Both the position numbers and the translations under genes were made by a program. The notes beneath the pieces were generated by a model that searched no databases, was not told the DNA's origin, and saw only the letters and a program-made list of their open reading frames with translations. This document shows, in pieces, positions 1-12,863 of a stretch of 64,000 bases of DNA (position 1 is its first letter; every line of letters begins with the position of its first letter). The stretch spans positions 56,387,962 through 56,451,961 of the forward strand of contig NC_133930.1 of assembly GCF_964199755.1 (NCBI RefSeq). The letters are read 5' to 3'. Source of the DNA: Larus michahellis. Lineage: Eukaryota; Chordata; Aves; Charadriiformes; Laridae.

Positions 1-3000
1 GGGCACATGCTTTCTGTGCCTCACTCGTCATTTGCATGGGCTCGCTGCAGGAGGAGTTGGGCCAAGAGGACAAGCCTGCGTTGCTCAAAGCCAGCCCTAA
101 CATTCAAACCACTCTTGCTGCTCATTCAAAGCTGTTTTTTCCCACTCCATCTTCACCAGCATCAGCAAGGACCCACCCTTGTTTGTCAGCAAAGGCTGCA
201 AGGCCTGCTCTCATTAAATCTTTAGAACCGGTGTGAATTTACTGCTAGAGAAGAGGCAGTCTGGGGGTTGTTGCACCCTGTCCTTTCACATCAGCAGATG
301 CAGCACATGGTGAAATGGCTCTGCACAGTCTTCCTCCTCCCCTGTGCCACAGCTGCTCTGGAAATCATTGGAATTAAGATCTGAAGAACCAATTGCAATG
401 TTATGACTCAAGGCAGAAAAAAAAATAGCAAAGAAATGGCATCTTAATATCTAATTAAATAAATAAGGGGTCTGAGTGCAGAGATAGCTAAGGAAAAGTA
501 GGCCTTGATCCAGCAACAATCTTAAGACACTGTAAAGACTCAAAGCATAGGAGAAGGCAAGTACTCAGGAGCTAAAGTGCTGTGCTGGAGCAGGGTCTTT
601 TTCCATAAATGGGCAGCTGGATCTTGAAGCTGGTGTAGTATGTGTTTTTGGTGTAGGGATAGGTTAGCCCTGAAGCTTTCCCTCCAAGTTAGGTATGATT
701 TCCTCAGCTGGCTGGCTTTTGGGGGTCTGTTTGGTCCAAGCTGTGGGAGGGAGGTGTCTGAAGGAATCACTCTTCAGCAGGAAGCAGAGGTCAGCTGCAG
801 GAGAACAGCAGACAGAAAGACTCACCAGTTTGCACCAGACAAACTGTGGCTTTCAGCAATGCCAGCAAAACTCCTGCCAAGGAGCCAGCCTCCCTTAGAG
901 AATGAAGGAGGACTGATCCGTATTGCTGCAAAACTGGCCTGGTGTCCCACTTCACGGGGACAGAAGAGGCAAATTCTTCAAATGGCCTTGCAATTCCTGC
1001 AGTAGGTTTTCTGGTTTCACAGTTGACGGTTCCAGCTCTTTGACGGTACACTCAGATCAATAATATTTCATGGGAAGCAAGTAGAAACAAATACACACTC
1101 ATCTAGTCACTGATTGCCAGTGAAACAGCATCTCCCACTGCTTGCCAGCCATGTCCCTGGTGTGCCTGTCGGCAGCTATGTTGCTTGAGGAAACAGACAA
1201 AAAGGAAGGCAGGGAGGAGGATTCTCCTTGGTATAGTTTACAGTGATGCATGGTTATGAAACTCTCCCTCCAGTGCCAGAAAACCGACTTCAAGCTGGCC
1301 CTGTTGGTTACTGAAATGTTGGCAGGGTAATTCTGCTCCCATTGAGACTGACGAGAGTTTTGCCGTAGGCATGAGGAGGAAGAGAATAATTCCTTCACAG
1401 GAAAAGACATAGCCATAACTTAGCTATGTTTTATGGAAGAGGCCTCTAGATGCAGGGCTGTCCTCTGCTACCCGCAGGCTAGTGTTTACATCGTGGCTGG
1501 CTTCTGTAAATGATAGTAGCTTCCGTCCCCTGAATCCTTGGGTGTACAGACATCAGAATATGGGAATGCTTTAGCTCACAGCAAGACGTCCAAAATCTCT
1601 GGGGAACCACATGGGCTACTAAAGCTGATCAAATAATGAACGAAAAACTGGAGGGGAAAAAATTTGGTTCAAACCCAAAAGCTTTTTCTGAGAGTTTGTT
1701 TTTTTCTACTAGACACCAAATAGAAAAATTAATTTCAGAATGCTTCAAGACAGAATGCCTGACTTGCCTTGAAGAGAAAGGTTGTCTTACCTTTCTAGAT
1801 CTTAGAAATCTTTGGTGTAGCTTCCTTCTCCTTTTTAATTTAGGTCAATGTTTGATGCGACATTCACTTCTTCAAAACAAAAGATCCACCCACTTCTTCT
1901 TCCTGGACCGTCAAAATAAATTATTTCAGCATTTCTTGGAGGGAAAAAACCCCAAAACTCCAAACTAAACTATAATAAAATTGCTGAAACATAGTATTAT
2001 GACACAAAATACCCCAAAGAAAACAAAACCAGTTCCTCCCTCACCCCCCTCTTCAGCCACGATTATTTAACTGAATTTATGTTCTTGTGACCGAAGCTGT
2101 AAATATTTATGGCTACCTGAAAATTCCTAGTCTGGAAGGCAAAATTGCTGTTGGTTTAGAGCTAACCTCTCTGCTGTGTTTTTGCCTTTATCTTTTTTCC
2201 TGTGCCCATTGTGTGACTTTTACAGGGTGGGTGGATACTGCCTCTCAAGAAGAGATGCTATATGGTGGCTTTTGAAAGGGTGCTGCAATGCCTTGCCCAT
2301 CCACCAACAGTGCTTCTGCTGTGTCATCTGGACCTGCAAGTCTTGGGTCCAGCGCTGCCTTCCTTGTTCCCACCCTGGGTCTAGCCTGCTCTCCAGGCTG
2401 GCAGCAGTGGTGGGAAACAAGCCGTGGAGTGTAAGATGTTGCCAGCACCATTAAAAGGCAGGAAGAATTGGCTGACAAGTGAGGAGAGGCAGGCTTGGGC
2501 AGCTGTTGAAAGGGGGTTTCATCTCCTCCACTGCTTATACCTGGGGAGATTAGGGAGAGAGCAGAGAGGAGGGAAAAAGCGTTTTCTTAGGCTGTGAGAA
2601 TGGAAAGCAAGGGCATCAAAGCAACAGGGGAGCGAGAGCCAAATTTTCTTGGCAATCATCCCTCAGCTTTAAATTCACTGAGAATTCTCATCCTCAGTGT
2701 TTGTCGGCTTATTAATAGTTGTCCTATAGTTGAATTTAAATCTGCCTCCTAGGTTGTCAAGTCTGAATTAAAGAACGAAGTGGAAGAGGAGGAATGGCTC
2801 ACGATGGGCCCTGAGCCAGCTTGGAGGGATGCTAGTGGGAGGTTTCATTGCCTCTAACATGCGCTGGATCCATTTGATGTGGGAAGCATCTGCTGAGAGT
2901 CAAATGGATTGGGCTTGGGATGTCCCTGTCTAAAAATAGCTGTCAATGAGCAGTTCATATCAGGGAAATTGCTCTTTGGTGAATTCTGTTTTCATCTGAA

Positions 3001-6000
3001 TTTCCTTCTTGGTATTACTTATTCAGCAACAATTTCTGATCATGTTTCAGTGCTGCTGATGGCACGGAGAGAGCAGACATCCAAACATCTTGGACATTTA
3101 TTACAGGTAAAAATAGATGTTGTTACATATATCCCATCACTTCTCTTACCTATGCATCATCATTGTCAAATGCCCTGTGTCATGGAACAAAGTACCCCGC
3201 TAAGATTACTTCCTAATTCACAGTAGAAAAGCACCTAGGAACATGTGTCTTAACCATTCAAAAAGATGTCCAGTGCCTGAATCTGTCCCCTACAGGCTCA
3301 TCTATTCAAGACTGATTGTGGTATTTGCAGCCCACTTGGTGGAGGGCAGCAGGGCTCTTTATCCCTTTAATCTGCTAGGCAAGGAGAGTGGGAATGAGCT
3401 AAACTTAACTCTGCCAGCAGTGTCAGAAGAGGCACTGAAAATGGTGCACACTGGCATGGAAAAACAGTATACTGATTTTAGTAAGGAGTCAGGTCTGTGT
3501 TAAAAACTACACTTTGCCTCTGACTTGGGGATAGTGCCAGGGTCTTCCTCAGATAAGGCGTTTGCAGAGTCATTTGCAAAGTCCTTGGAAAGCCTGTAAC
3601 AGGGTGGTGTTTAGAGTATGTTTTGTCTATGGGGAAAAAAAGGGAGGCTGCTTGATTGCCAAGGCTTATCTCTCTGGTTTTGAAAAAAAAAAAACCAAAG
3701 AAACCCAAAACTCAACCACAAACCCAAACCCACCTCTGATTGTTTAACTTTACAAGAAGTAAGGAGTCACCCAACATGTTCAAATACACTTTTCTACATC
3801 TAGAGAAAAAACCCAAAGTTTCCTCCCTGTCTGGCTGCATTCAGGACAAAATTACAAAGCATCAATCCTCCTAAACGGATGCTCCTGCCCTGGGAAGCAA
3901 TGCAGGGAATGCCCATTGATTCAGGTGAATAACTGATAGAATGACTTTTCTTTCTAATCACAGCAGAGTTCCTTTGGAAGCCAAAAATTTTTGCTATGTT
4001 TGCATGTTAGCGCTGCACACTGGTCATTCCAGATGCATTTTGGTTAATTCAAAGCCACAGACTGCCAGGGTTCTGCTTCAGCTTTCTAACGTTACACTTC
4101 TCTGACACAGGTAGGTGTCAGATCTGACCCGAGTGATGTTCACTGAGCCAATAATTTTCACTCTGTGCCTGCACTCCATTTGATGGGACCTGGAGGAGTT
4201 CAGGGCAGGCAGGCTTGCTGAGCGCAGAGTAGCGTATCTGTTTGATAACATAGCTGCCTTTCAGTAACTCAGGAGAAAAAAAGGAAAAAAAAAAAAAAAC
4301 CACCCAAACCTCTCCAGGTTGAATGAAACATTTTGTTCAATCCAGAACATGTTACCTGAAATTTCAGGGTTTCTGTCACATTTTCCGGACCAGGAAAGCA
4401 TTGCTTGTTTGTTTTCACTTTGGGGCTTTTTTTTAGTGGGGTGCTTAGACCCAGGAGACCAAATGGAAGAATTAGTGCCTTTACTCTCTCCTGTAAATCT
4501 CTGGGACAGAGCTATAGGGTGTTTGAGGTGGAGCTCTTTGACACCACAGTTCAAGGAACTTTTCTTTCAAAGGTAATGCTGGCTTAACTCACACCCACCT
4601 TTCTGCTCCCCTCCGCTCCCTCCTTGCTGCTTCCCAAGTTGTGCTAGTACAATTGCTTCTGGGGTTAAGTATAAAAAAAAAAAAAGGAGGGGTGTTTTTA
4701 TCTGAGATAATTTTTCTCATTCTGTTCAGCCGCAACAAACTTGAGCTGGTACAACTGAGTGGGCAGGAGTGAGAGGTAAAGGATGAACTATGAACAAGTT
4801 GTCCTTTTTGGTAGAAGGGAGTGTTCATCAAATTACGGCCTTGATTTTTTTTCTTTTGAGGCTGTTCAGCTTTCTACAAATAGCTCACTGCATATGAGGA
4901 CAAAAAGAGAGAGAAGGGCTTTGCAAGCTGGTGAGTAGGAAAAAGAAAAGAGGTGCATTTAAGCCTTTAGTTGGCAAACCAGCAAAGCAGGCGCTTGAAC
5001 GAAGTCGTCTGTTTCTGAGAAAGGAGAGGAATAACCTCTGGAATTCCTTCCCCTCTTCCCTGTGCCAAGAAAGTCAGAAATTTGTCATGAGCAGCAAAAT
5101 CAATATATTGAGAAGACCAATAGTAAGGAAGCAGAGATACTTAGAAGAAAAGCAGCATCGTGACAGTTTCAGCCATGTGCGAAAGTAGGTAGGGAAGCCT
5201 GCAAGTCTGTCACCATCCACCAGTTTCTGATACTTTCTTATACGTGTCAGAGAAGACAAAAAGCAGCACTGCGTGAGTGGGACATGAAGCTTGACAAAAT
5301 TAGAGGAGGAATACAGGGAAGGATAACAGTGGAACGACTGCTTTAGGAATTTGCTGGTTTCTTCTTTCCAAAAAGGTAAACTACAGTTCAGGTTATGGAT
5401 TTAATGCAGAAATTATTGGGATAGACTCCTTGGATCACCTTAGGAGAAAGAAACAAAACAAGTGACTGTGCTTTTCCTTGTATGCCATAACATCCATGAG
5501 AAACACAAATAAACAAATTGCCAGGAACAAAAGATGATTAAGGAAATCTTTCAGTTTTACCAATGCTTTCACTTAAACCTCTGATCAGGTATCTTTTCTG
5601 CTTGTGCTTGATAACAGCAGCGGAAACTCCCAGGCAAGCATATGCCCAAGGTACTTGGACCTCCTTGTTCCCATATATATTGCAATTCCTTCCTCTCAGG
5701 TACTCTTAAGTGAGCCATATTGCTGAACGCCCAGAAAACAAGGTTTTTTTGTTTTGTTTGGATGTTTTAGTGGCTGGGGAGGATGGAGGAGGACAAGAAA
5801 GCATTCTTGGGGGAGGAGTCATGAAGGGTGGGTTACTCGGTCTGTCCAGAGGAGAATTACTGGGTATATCTACTTAAGAGTGCATAGTACAACAGCATGA
5901 AAAGACCTTCAGGGAAGATCACCAGTATTAGAAAACAGAACTAGGAAAGGCCAGCGTGGGTGAGTTATATTTTAAAACATATGACAATTTAAATAAACTT

Positions 6001-9000
6001 GGTGATATTGCCAATAGGAAATGTCTGGTGATACTGCTGATGTGAAATTTTAGTGGTCCTTGCCCAGAATACAACATTACCAGGATAATGTTTTAAGCAT
6101 CTACACAGTTTCAAATGCAAAAACAAAGAAAAGAAGCTGCCTTTGTGCGTCACCAGGGATTCATTTCTGAAGAACTGCATTTCCCCCCCACAAAATACAT
6201 TGACAAGTGTACATTTCACTCTCATCTAGGAGTTTGTTTTCTTGTCCTCAAATGACATAGATAGATGAATTGAGAGCCCTAGTTTCAGTTTTGAATTACT
6301 TGAAGCATATTTTTATATTCTCTTTGGCATTTCTGGTGAATAACATAAATACAAAGTATAATATAAAAGTATATCTATACAGTTGGCACTGTAACAGAAA
6401 ATCCAAAATTATTGATAAAATGGTATATGATTATAATTAATTATTAGTTACGTGGTCATGTCACTGAGGTTCTGTGGTTCACTGACTACAATAACTTTGA
6501 AGGAATTAATGTAAGATGTCCACAGTGTTTGGAAAAGCTGGCAGAATATACATAGATCGAAGGACAGACCAACTGCAAGGCCTGTCCATGTGGGATATTT
6601 TGTTTCTGGTGCCTGCATAACTTAAATAGGTGCCTATTAGGCTCTTTTTGCATGATCACAGATTTTTCAGGGAAGCTTACACTTAAACTGTGGGAGAAGC
6701 CACCTTGCCTGTGAGGTCTTTGTGCCTTGTGCCCACTTCTAGCTGCACTCCAGGAGAGGAATATACTTGCACCAAGCACCTGAAGGGGAAAAAGTTATTT
6801 GGTGTAATTTGTCAAGGTCCTTATGCAAAACGACCTAAGCACTAGTCTGGGAATCTTGACTGATTGTTTTTTTTAATGGCCACCTGAGGTCTTCAGTATT
6901 GTGAGGCTGTGGACAGGATGACTCTCTAGAAGAAGAGGAGCTCAGTGGCAGTAACCATTTGTTTTCCCCATTCAGAAAGCAGAGGATACGGGATTCGCCT
7001 CTCACGTTTTGTGGAGCTAGGTGGAACACGTACATGCTGGTTTCTTCACTCTCACTGTTAGGAATACCTTGCTGCTCTCAAAGTGGATTAAAGTAAACTA
7101 TGAAAACGAGTGCTTATTCTGAATAAAAACATTCCTGCATGGAGCTGATTTGGAATAGTTGTGTGCACAGAAGCTCTTAATAGCCTGAGGACAAAACGGA
7201 AAATGACCACTGCAAGGCGGTCTTATTCACTCAACCCCCTATTCCTTCATCAGCAAAATCAAAGAATTGATGTATCCTGACTTCCTTTTCACCTCCTACC
7301 TGCTAGTTCTCACCACCTTGAGGAAGAATGAACCTCAAATATTTGCAAGCAGTTTTTTACAGAAAAGCAATATGGCTTGTCCATGGTTGTCCCTCTGTGT
7401 AACACTAGATTACTTCAAATACGGCCTCCTGCTTCAAACCATGATGTGTCCACCTAAAAACACACAGTTGACTGTGTTCAGAATTATATCCTATCCCCAG
7501 CAGCATTCCCAAAGCTAACCCTCTAGACAGGTCCATCCGCCATTTCTTTCACACACCAGTAACTTCAGAGTTGTCATGAGTAAGACTTCAGATAAGGTCC
7601 CCCGTTAAATTTAGTACAGGCAGGACAGCATGATTGATCTACCATATGTAAGGAGAGGACATAATTATTGTACCTTAGCAGCGCAAATTCTCATATTTAC
7701 TTTCAGGAAACCTGAACTGCAAGTAATTGGGAAAATATAGATAGTAATTCTGCATTCAGGACAGGGGATTGTTAACTCTATGAGTTTTTCCTTGATGTTA
7801 GAACAAGTGTTCTTTGCCCAATCAAGTCATCTAGAGTGTTTCTGAAGACTTTCATGGGCTTCTGGACCCCCTCTGAACAATACCTCATTGTTAAAGGAAA
7901 CCATACCCCTGTGATATACGATGCCGTGCTTCTAATATGTGATATTAACTTACTCTGCTGTAAATAATACCACCAAACTGGAAAACTCTGTTGCTGGGAA
8001 TTGTTAATGAAACAGTGCTTGCAGACAGATTAGCTCCATGAACAAACCCAAATCATGCATAATCTAAGAATTTGGCTTCTAAAAACAACACCGTGAGATA
8101 TAATTTGAGCATGAGGAACAGAGCTCTGAAGGGACCCCTGATGAGTCCACTTGAAACAAACAATCTCTCGAGGCACTGTAGGGTTTTTTCCCCTGGTCTC
8201 GTGTAGATTCTGGTAGGGTAGTTTATCTAATGCAAAAATTGATCTAACCGTTCAAAATGTTGAGCTATCAAAACACCACACTCCTTACATACTGTATATT
8301 AAAAAATCTCTGAGAATCTAAACCCGTGTGGACTTAATCAAACTGAATGAAGGAAACCAGATAAAATGCCTGGTTCAGCCCATGAAGCTGACCAATCTTA
8401 ACAGTGGGGGGAAAGGGGGAAGGATGGGTTTTATTTTAATTTTTATTTTAATTCTTTTGAAGAGGAAGGAAGCATGCACAAATTTCAGTATAAACGACTT
8501 CTTGACTGATGGCAGTGTGGGAAGCATTGTGGGCCTTTTCCTTTAGAGAAATTAGAACTTTGTGTATGAAGTCAAGCGAACTTGTTTTTCCCAAAGTAGC
8601 TTTATAGCCCTCTGCTATTCTAAGTAAATATTCTTACATGCAGACAGAGCATTAGAGGGAGCTGGCACACCAGGCTGTGAATGACAAGTGTCATTCAGGT
8701 CCCTGTTTCTGCTGCAAGCACTGCAGGACCAAGAGCAGGACTGGTGGTTGTGTGGAAGGTCTCAGCATGGGGTGGAAGCTCTGCCATTCCTAGATGTAGT
8801 TTTCCAAATCTCTGCTGCAGTGGGAGAAGGAGTGCTTTTTCCAGCCTGATGGCCAGTGGAGAGGAAGATTTGACATCTCCTGGCCTGTGTGCTCGAGGGA
8901 TAGATAGCTGAGAAAGCAGCTACAGCTTTGCCTTTACGTGATCTGGAGAGACAACCGTAAAAAACACCATTTGATCTTTTGGGGGATTTCTTAAACCAAT

Positions 9001-12000
9001 GCTTCAAGACTTTGTGATCTTCCCTGTAAGTTCCTTGCCCCATTTCCCTCTCTAGGGCTCAGAGGGCCATAGAGGTGGAGGTGAAGCATCCTGGAGATAC
9101 TAAATGGCCCTCTTAGACTTAACAACCAGCCCCATCCTCTCCTGTCTTCAACTGGGGCATTCCTAATCCATTCTAACCTCATCCAGATGATTTTGTTTCA
9201 CAGAACAACAGCAATGGGAACACAATAGTTCCACAGTATTGCATTATTTCAGCTATGGCCAGGTATCACCACCCAGCAATCACCTTGACCCTCTGACATT
9301 ACAGAATGACTGGCTCATTATGGGAGCCAGTTTGGCATCCATTGTGGGAGAGAATTTGCAAAGCAGCCTGAGGGAATTTGGCGCCCCATTCCTATTGAAT
9401 TACAATGGGATTTGGGCATTGAATTTCCTTAGTTAGTCCTTTTAAACTTCCCCTTCTTTTTAAAGTAATAAAGGTGGGGGTTTAATAAGGACTCTGTGTT
9501 GGCTTAACTTTGCTTCTTTTGAAGTTGCTGGACGTTTTACCACTGACTTCAATGAGAACATCATTTGGCCAGTGCTATGCAATTTTGAAAAACTCGCAGT
9601 GGAGATTTTGAATTATTTGCTCTTAAATTCATGACCTAAAAGTTTATCCAAAAGATTAATTTAGGGAAAAAAAGAAAAAAGAGGTAAAAAAAAGAGGTGA
9701 AAGAAGGAACCGAGCATAGTAGAGAGAACTGAACTTGATGAAATTTAATAAGTAAATTCCAAGGTGCTCTCCAAATGCAGCTTGGTTATCTTAGTCTCAA
9801 ATAGCCTTGAAGGCTGTAATATTTATTTAACTATAGAAGATAATGCAGGGCCTTCCAAGAAACTTTCCAGCTATGATACGCCAGTATACTCAGAAAATCA
9901 CCTTTGAAGACAAAGACCTAATTAACTTTCTTCAAGATGCTTTATCAGCTTCATCTAGATATTTGTTAAAAACCTCTTTTAAACTACATATATAGATTAT
10001 TAGCTATTAACTTAATTATGTGGCTTTTGGTCAGTTCAGAAAACCTTCTCTGATATCAAATGTGAACCAGAATCTACCGGCACAATTGTATATTTGGAAA
10101 TAGCTTGAACTTCATATTGATTCTGCTTGATAATGCAGGAGTTTCTCTGGCAGACTTGAAACCCTGCTTTGAAAGTAGGCATTTATCCCTCCTGGCCATG
10201 TTTTTACCACCATTTTGAACTGAAATTGGACAGGGGGGTGACACATGGTTAACAATGGGAGATCATCAACTTAAACACCTTCCATTTATGTGAAAGCATT
10301 GGTAATGCAATGAGATAGCTGAGGCCATGAGTCCATGCTGAGGGCAGGCTACAGGTGGTGGAATTTTCCTGGAGCCAAAAAAAAGGAGCCAAGTATCAAT
10401 ACAGTGCTCTAAAAAAAAAAACCGTAAGGGATGAGAAACTGGAGAGGAAGGTCCAAGATGAGGACCCCTGAGCAGGATGTACTTACTTGGCGGGTAGTTT
10501 TTGTTTACTTGCAGGATCAGCCAAGGGAGAAGGATACTGGCTGGGCTGCAGAGAAGCTGCTGCACGATTCAGAAGAGGACTTGTGTAGAGGAAGGAACAT
10601 CCTGATCTCCTTAATGGATGCCTAGGGCCAAAAAGGAACACGAATGGTGAGGCAACCAGGCAGAACAGTGTTTGATTTTGTCTGAAGCGGTATTTTCCTT
10701 CTATGAGATAAAGTGCTGGAACAGTGGCATGTAACTCCCAGAAAGGATGTGTATCTCATTGTCCTCAGTTATCTCTAGTTCTAAACAATGCCACATGCTG
10801 GGAAGCCAGGATGACCAGCATTGCTCCAGGGCTCCAGGCTGGCTGGATCGTATCTCCCATTTTTGTGGATAGATGACATATTGAGAGCTTCCACATTGTG
10901 CCAAGCAAAGGGGCCAAAGGACGGTGTTGTAGCTGACCAATGGAATTTTACAAGAGCAAAAGTCCAGCAATTCCATGAGCTTTAGGCAAGCAGCTTAATG
11001 AAGTATCCAGCCCTGGAGAGTCAAATTTGGCTTCACTGATCAGTGTATTCAATGATCAGAAAGTGAACTTGCTCTCTAATATCAAAATCAAATCTCCCAC
11101 ATCTATTCAAGTAATTACTTTCTCTGTATCAGTTGTGATTAGCATCAAAATAAACTAAGGATCATGCAGTGTCTTCCATTATGTGTTCCTTCGTATGCTG
11201 TATCCAAAAGATATTGGACTGAGTTTTTTGAGTCCACTACCTCAGTGGGCTATGGTCCTAGCTCTACCAGCATATTGGATTTCTGGTTCTAGTAGTGTTT
11301 GGAAACACGACCAAAGCAGGAAATAAACTACTTCCAGTATATGTGGAAACTTCTCTTCTTTGTAGTGGGCAGATGCAAGCTCAATGCACAAGAAAATGTT
11401 GTGTCCACTCCAGCAAACGTGCTCAAAAAAAATAAACGAGGAAGTAAGTATAAATTGCACAAAGGTTCTCCAGAAAAAGTTGAGCTAAAAGAAGAAACCT
11501 TGAGATAAAGGAAAAACATTTGAGGTGGGGGTGAAGGAAGGCAGGAGAATGAGGTCTAATTTTACACTTTTGCTTTCCTTAATTCCGTGAAGATGAGAAA
11601 TATAATTTAGGCTCAGCACTTCTTTTCAAGGCAACCCCTCTTAGCATTTAATGCTGCAAAAAGATAGTCATGTATGAACATATCCAGAGGAAAAAGAATT
11701 TCTTCTCACATCCTGGCTGCTACTCAGCTAACAGGATTTTGTTTGTTAGCCTCAGATGCGTATATTTTCATGATCTGTTTGGACTCACCTCCAAAAAGAA
11801 TTTGCACACAGGGAGAAACTGCAATTCAAGTGGAGAACTCTGATTTGGCATTAACAAACTCAGTTCTCTCTGTAGCTATTCAACTCAAATAGGAATATAG
11901 CCCAATTCCAATAGGAAGCTATGCAGATTTGCTAACAAGTGCTCTGAGAGTGGAGAGCTGCCCAAAGGTGTCACACTTAAGCCAAGATATATTAGTAATG

Positions 12001-12500
12001 TATAATATGAATAATTAGTAATGTATTATATGAGTAATGCCTTTGGCACATTGATAGGAGGGTCAGCTGATATCTGCGTGTGTATAGGACCCCTCTGTTT
12101 TTCCCTTGGATACAGTATTTATAGCCCTGGCAACCTGATTCAATATTTCAGGAAGAAAACTCTAATCACTTCTAAGATCTTCTGCCACCATCTTGATTTC
12201 TCTCAGTGACATCACAATGCGTTAATGGGGTCACAGCTTCACTCCCTTGTACCTTATTTTCCCTTCCGTCTGGTTTTTGTCTGTCCATTGCTGCAAAATA
12301 TTTGCATAGTTTGCAGCTATATTTGCAGCTAGTTTCTCCTCAGTGCCCAGCACAGAGACACTCTGTTCCTAACTGGTGTTTCTAGGCTCTTCTCCCACGC
12401 AAATAATGCTGAGTAGATGTCATAGCAGGTATCTTTTGCATAAACTTTTCCTTCCAGAACTCTCCTATGAGTAACTTTGCTTGGTCTTATGTTTGCAGAG
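1..12500. other. Gene-poor AT-rich sequence, no supported gene
   Basis: I see no exon, RNA gene or clear transposon that I can defend here. The open frames are at most about 120 codons, with low-complexity or stop-flanked translations and no recognisable domain. A/C-rich low-complexity patches occur near 3,679-3,733 (A-run followed by CCCAAA-like units) and an A-rich block at about 4,274-4,300. One short tandem duplication at about 12.0 kb is listed separately. The sequence is consistent with intergenic or intronic vertebrate DNA. Conserved non-coding elements cannot be excluded without alignment to other genomes. Confidence 0.6.
11991..12033. repeat. Short AT-rich direct duplication
   Basis: A 20-base unit starting ATTAGTAATGTAT occurs at 11,991-12,010 and again at 12,014-12,033 with one mismatch, giving a 23-bp period. 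It is a local tandem duplication in AT-rich DNA. No function is implied. Confidence 0.8.
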
Positions 12501-12863
12501 TTTTAGAAAGAGAGGTCTAAGGAGGGACCTTATTGCAGTCTTCAGCCTTCAGGGAGAGGTACAGGGAGGACAGAGCCAGACTTTTCTTGGGGCTGTATAG
12601 CAATAGGACGAGAGGCAGTGGATGCAAACTGCAGCAAGCTAAGTTCTGATTACATATTCAGAAAAAACAAATCTTGGTGTGGGTAATCAGACACTGGAAC
12701 AGAGGCCCAGAGCTGACTGTGGGACCTCTGCCCTTGATGTTAAAAATTCAACTGGTCAAGACCTGGAGCACACTGATCTAACTGGCCATGGTCTGAGGAG
12801 GATGCTGAACCACTAGATGACCTCCAGTGATCTCTTCCAACCCAAATTATTCTATCATTCTAT
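12501..12863 (+). mobile_element. CR1 LINE, 5'-truncated 3' end fragment
   Basis: This is a degraded, 5'-truncated 3' end of a chicken-repeat-1 (CR1) non-LTR retrotransposon in plus orientation. It can be recognised by a series of CR1 landmarks in the right order: a 'gaccttattgcagtc' block, 'caataggacgagaggcagtgg', 'cagacactggaacagaggccc', 'ctagatgacctccagtgatc', and the terminal 'tcttccaacccaaat' followed by TATTCTATCATTCTAT. CR1 elements lack a poly(A) tail and end in a short tandem repeat, as seen here. The copy has many substitutions and small indels, so it is old. No reverse transcriptase coding sequence is present, as is usual because most CR1 copies are short 3' fragments. The right end is well defined; the left end is approximate. 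It is the main reason for assigning the window to a bird or another sauropsid. Confidence 0.9.
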
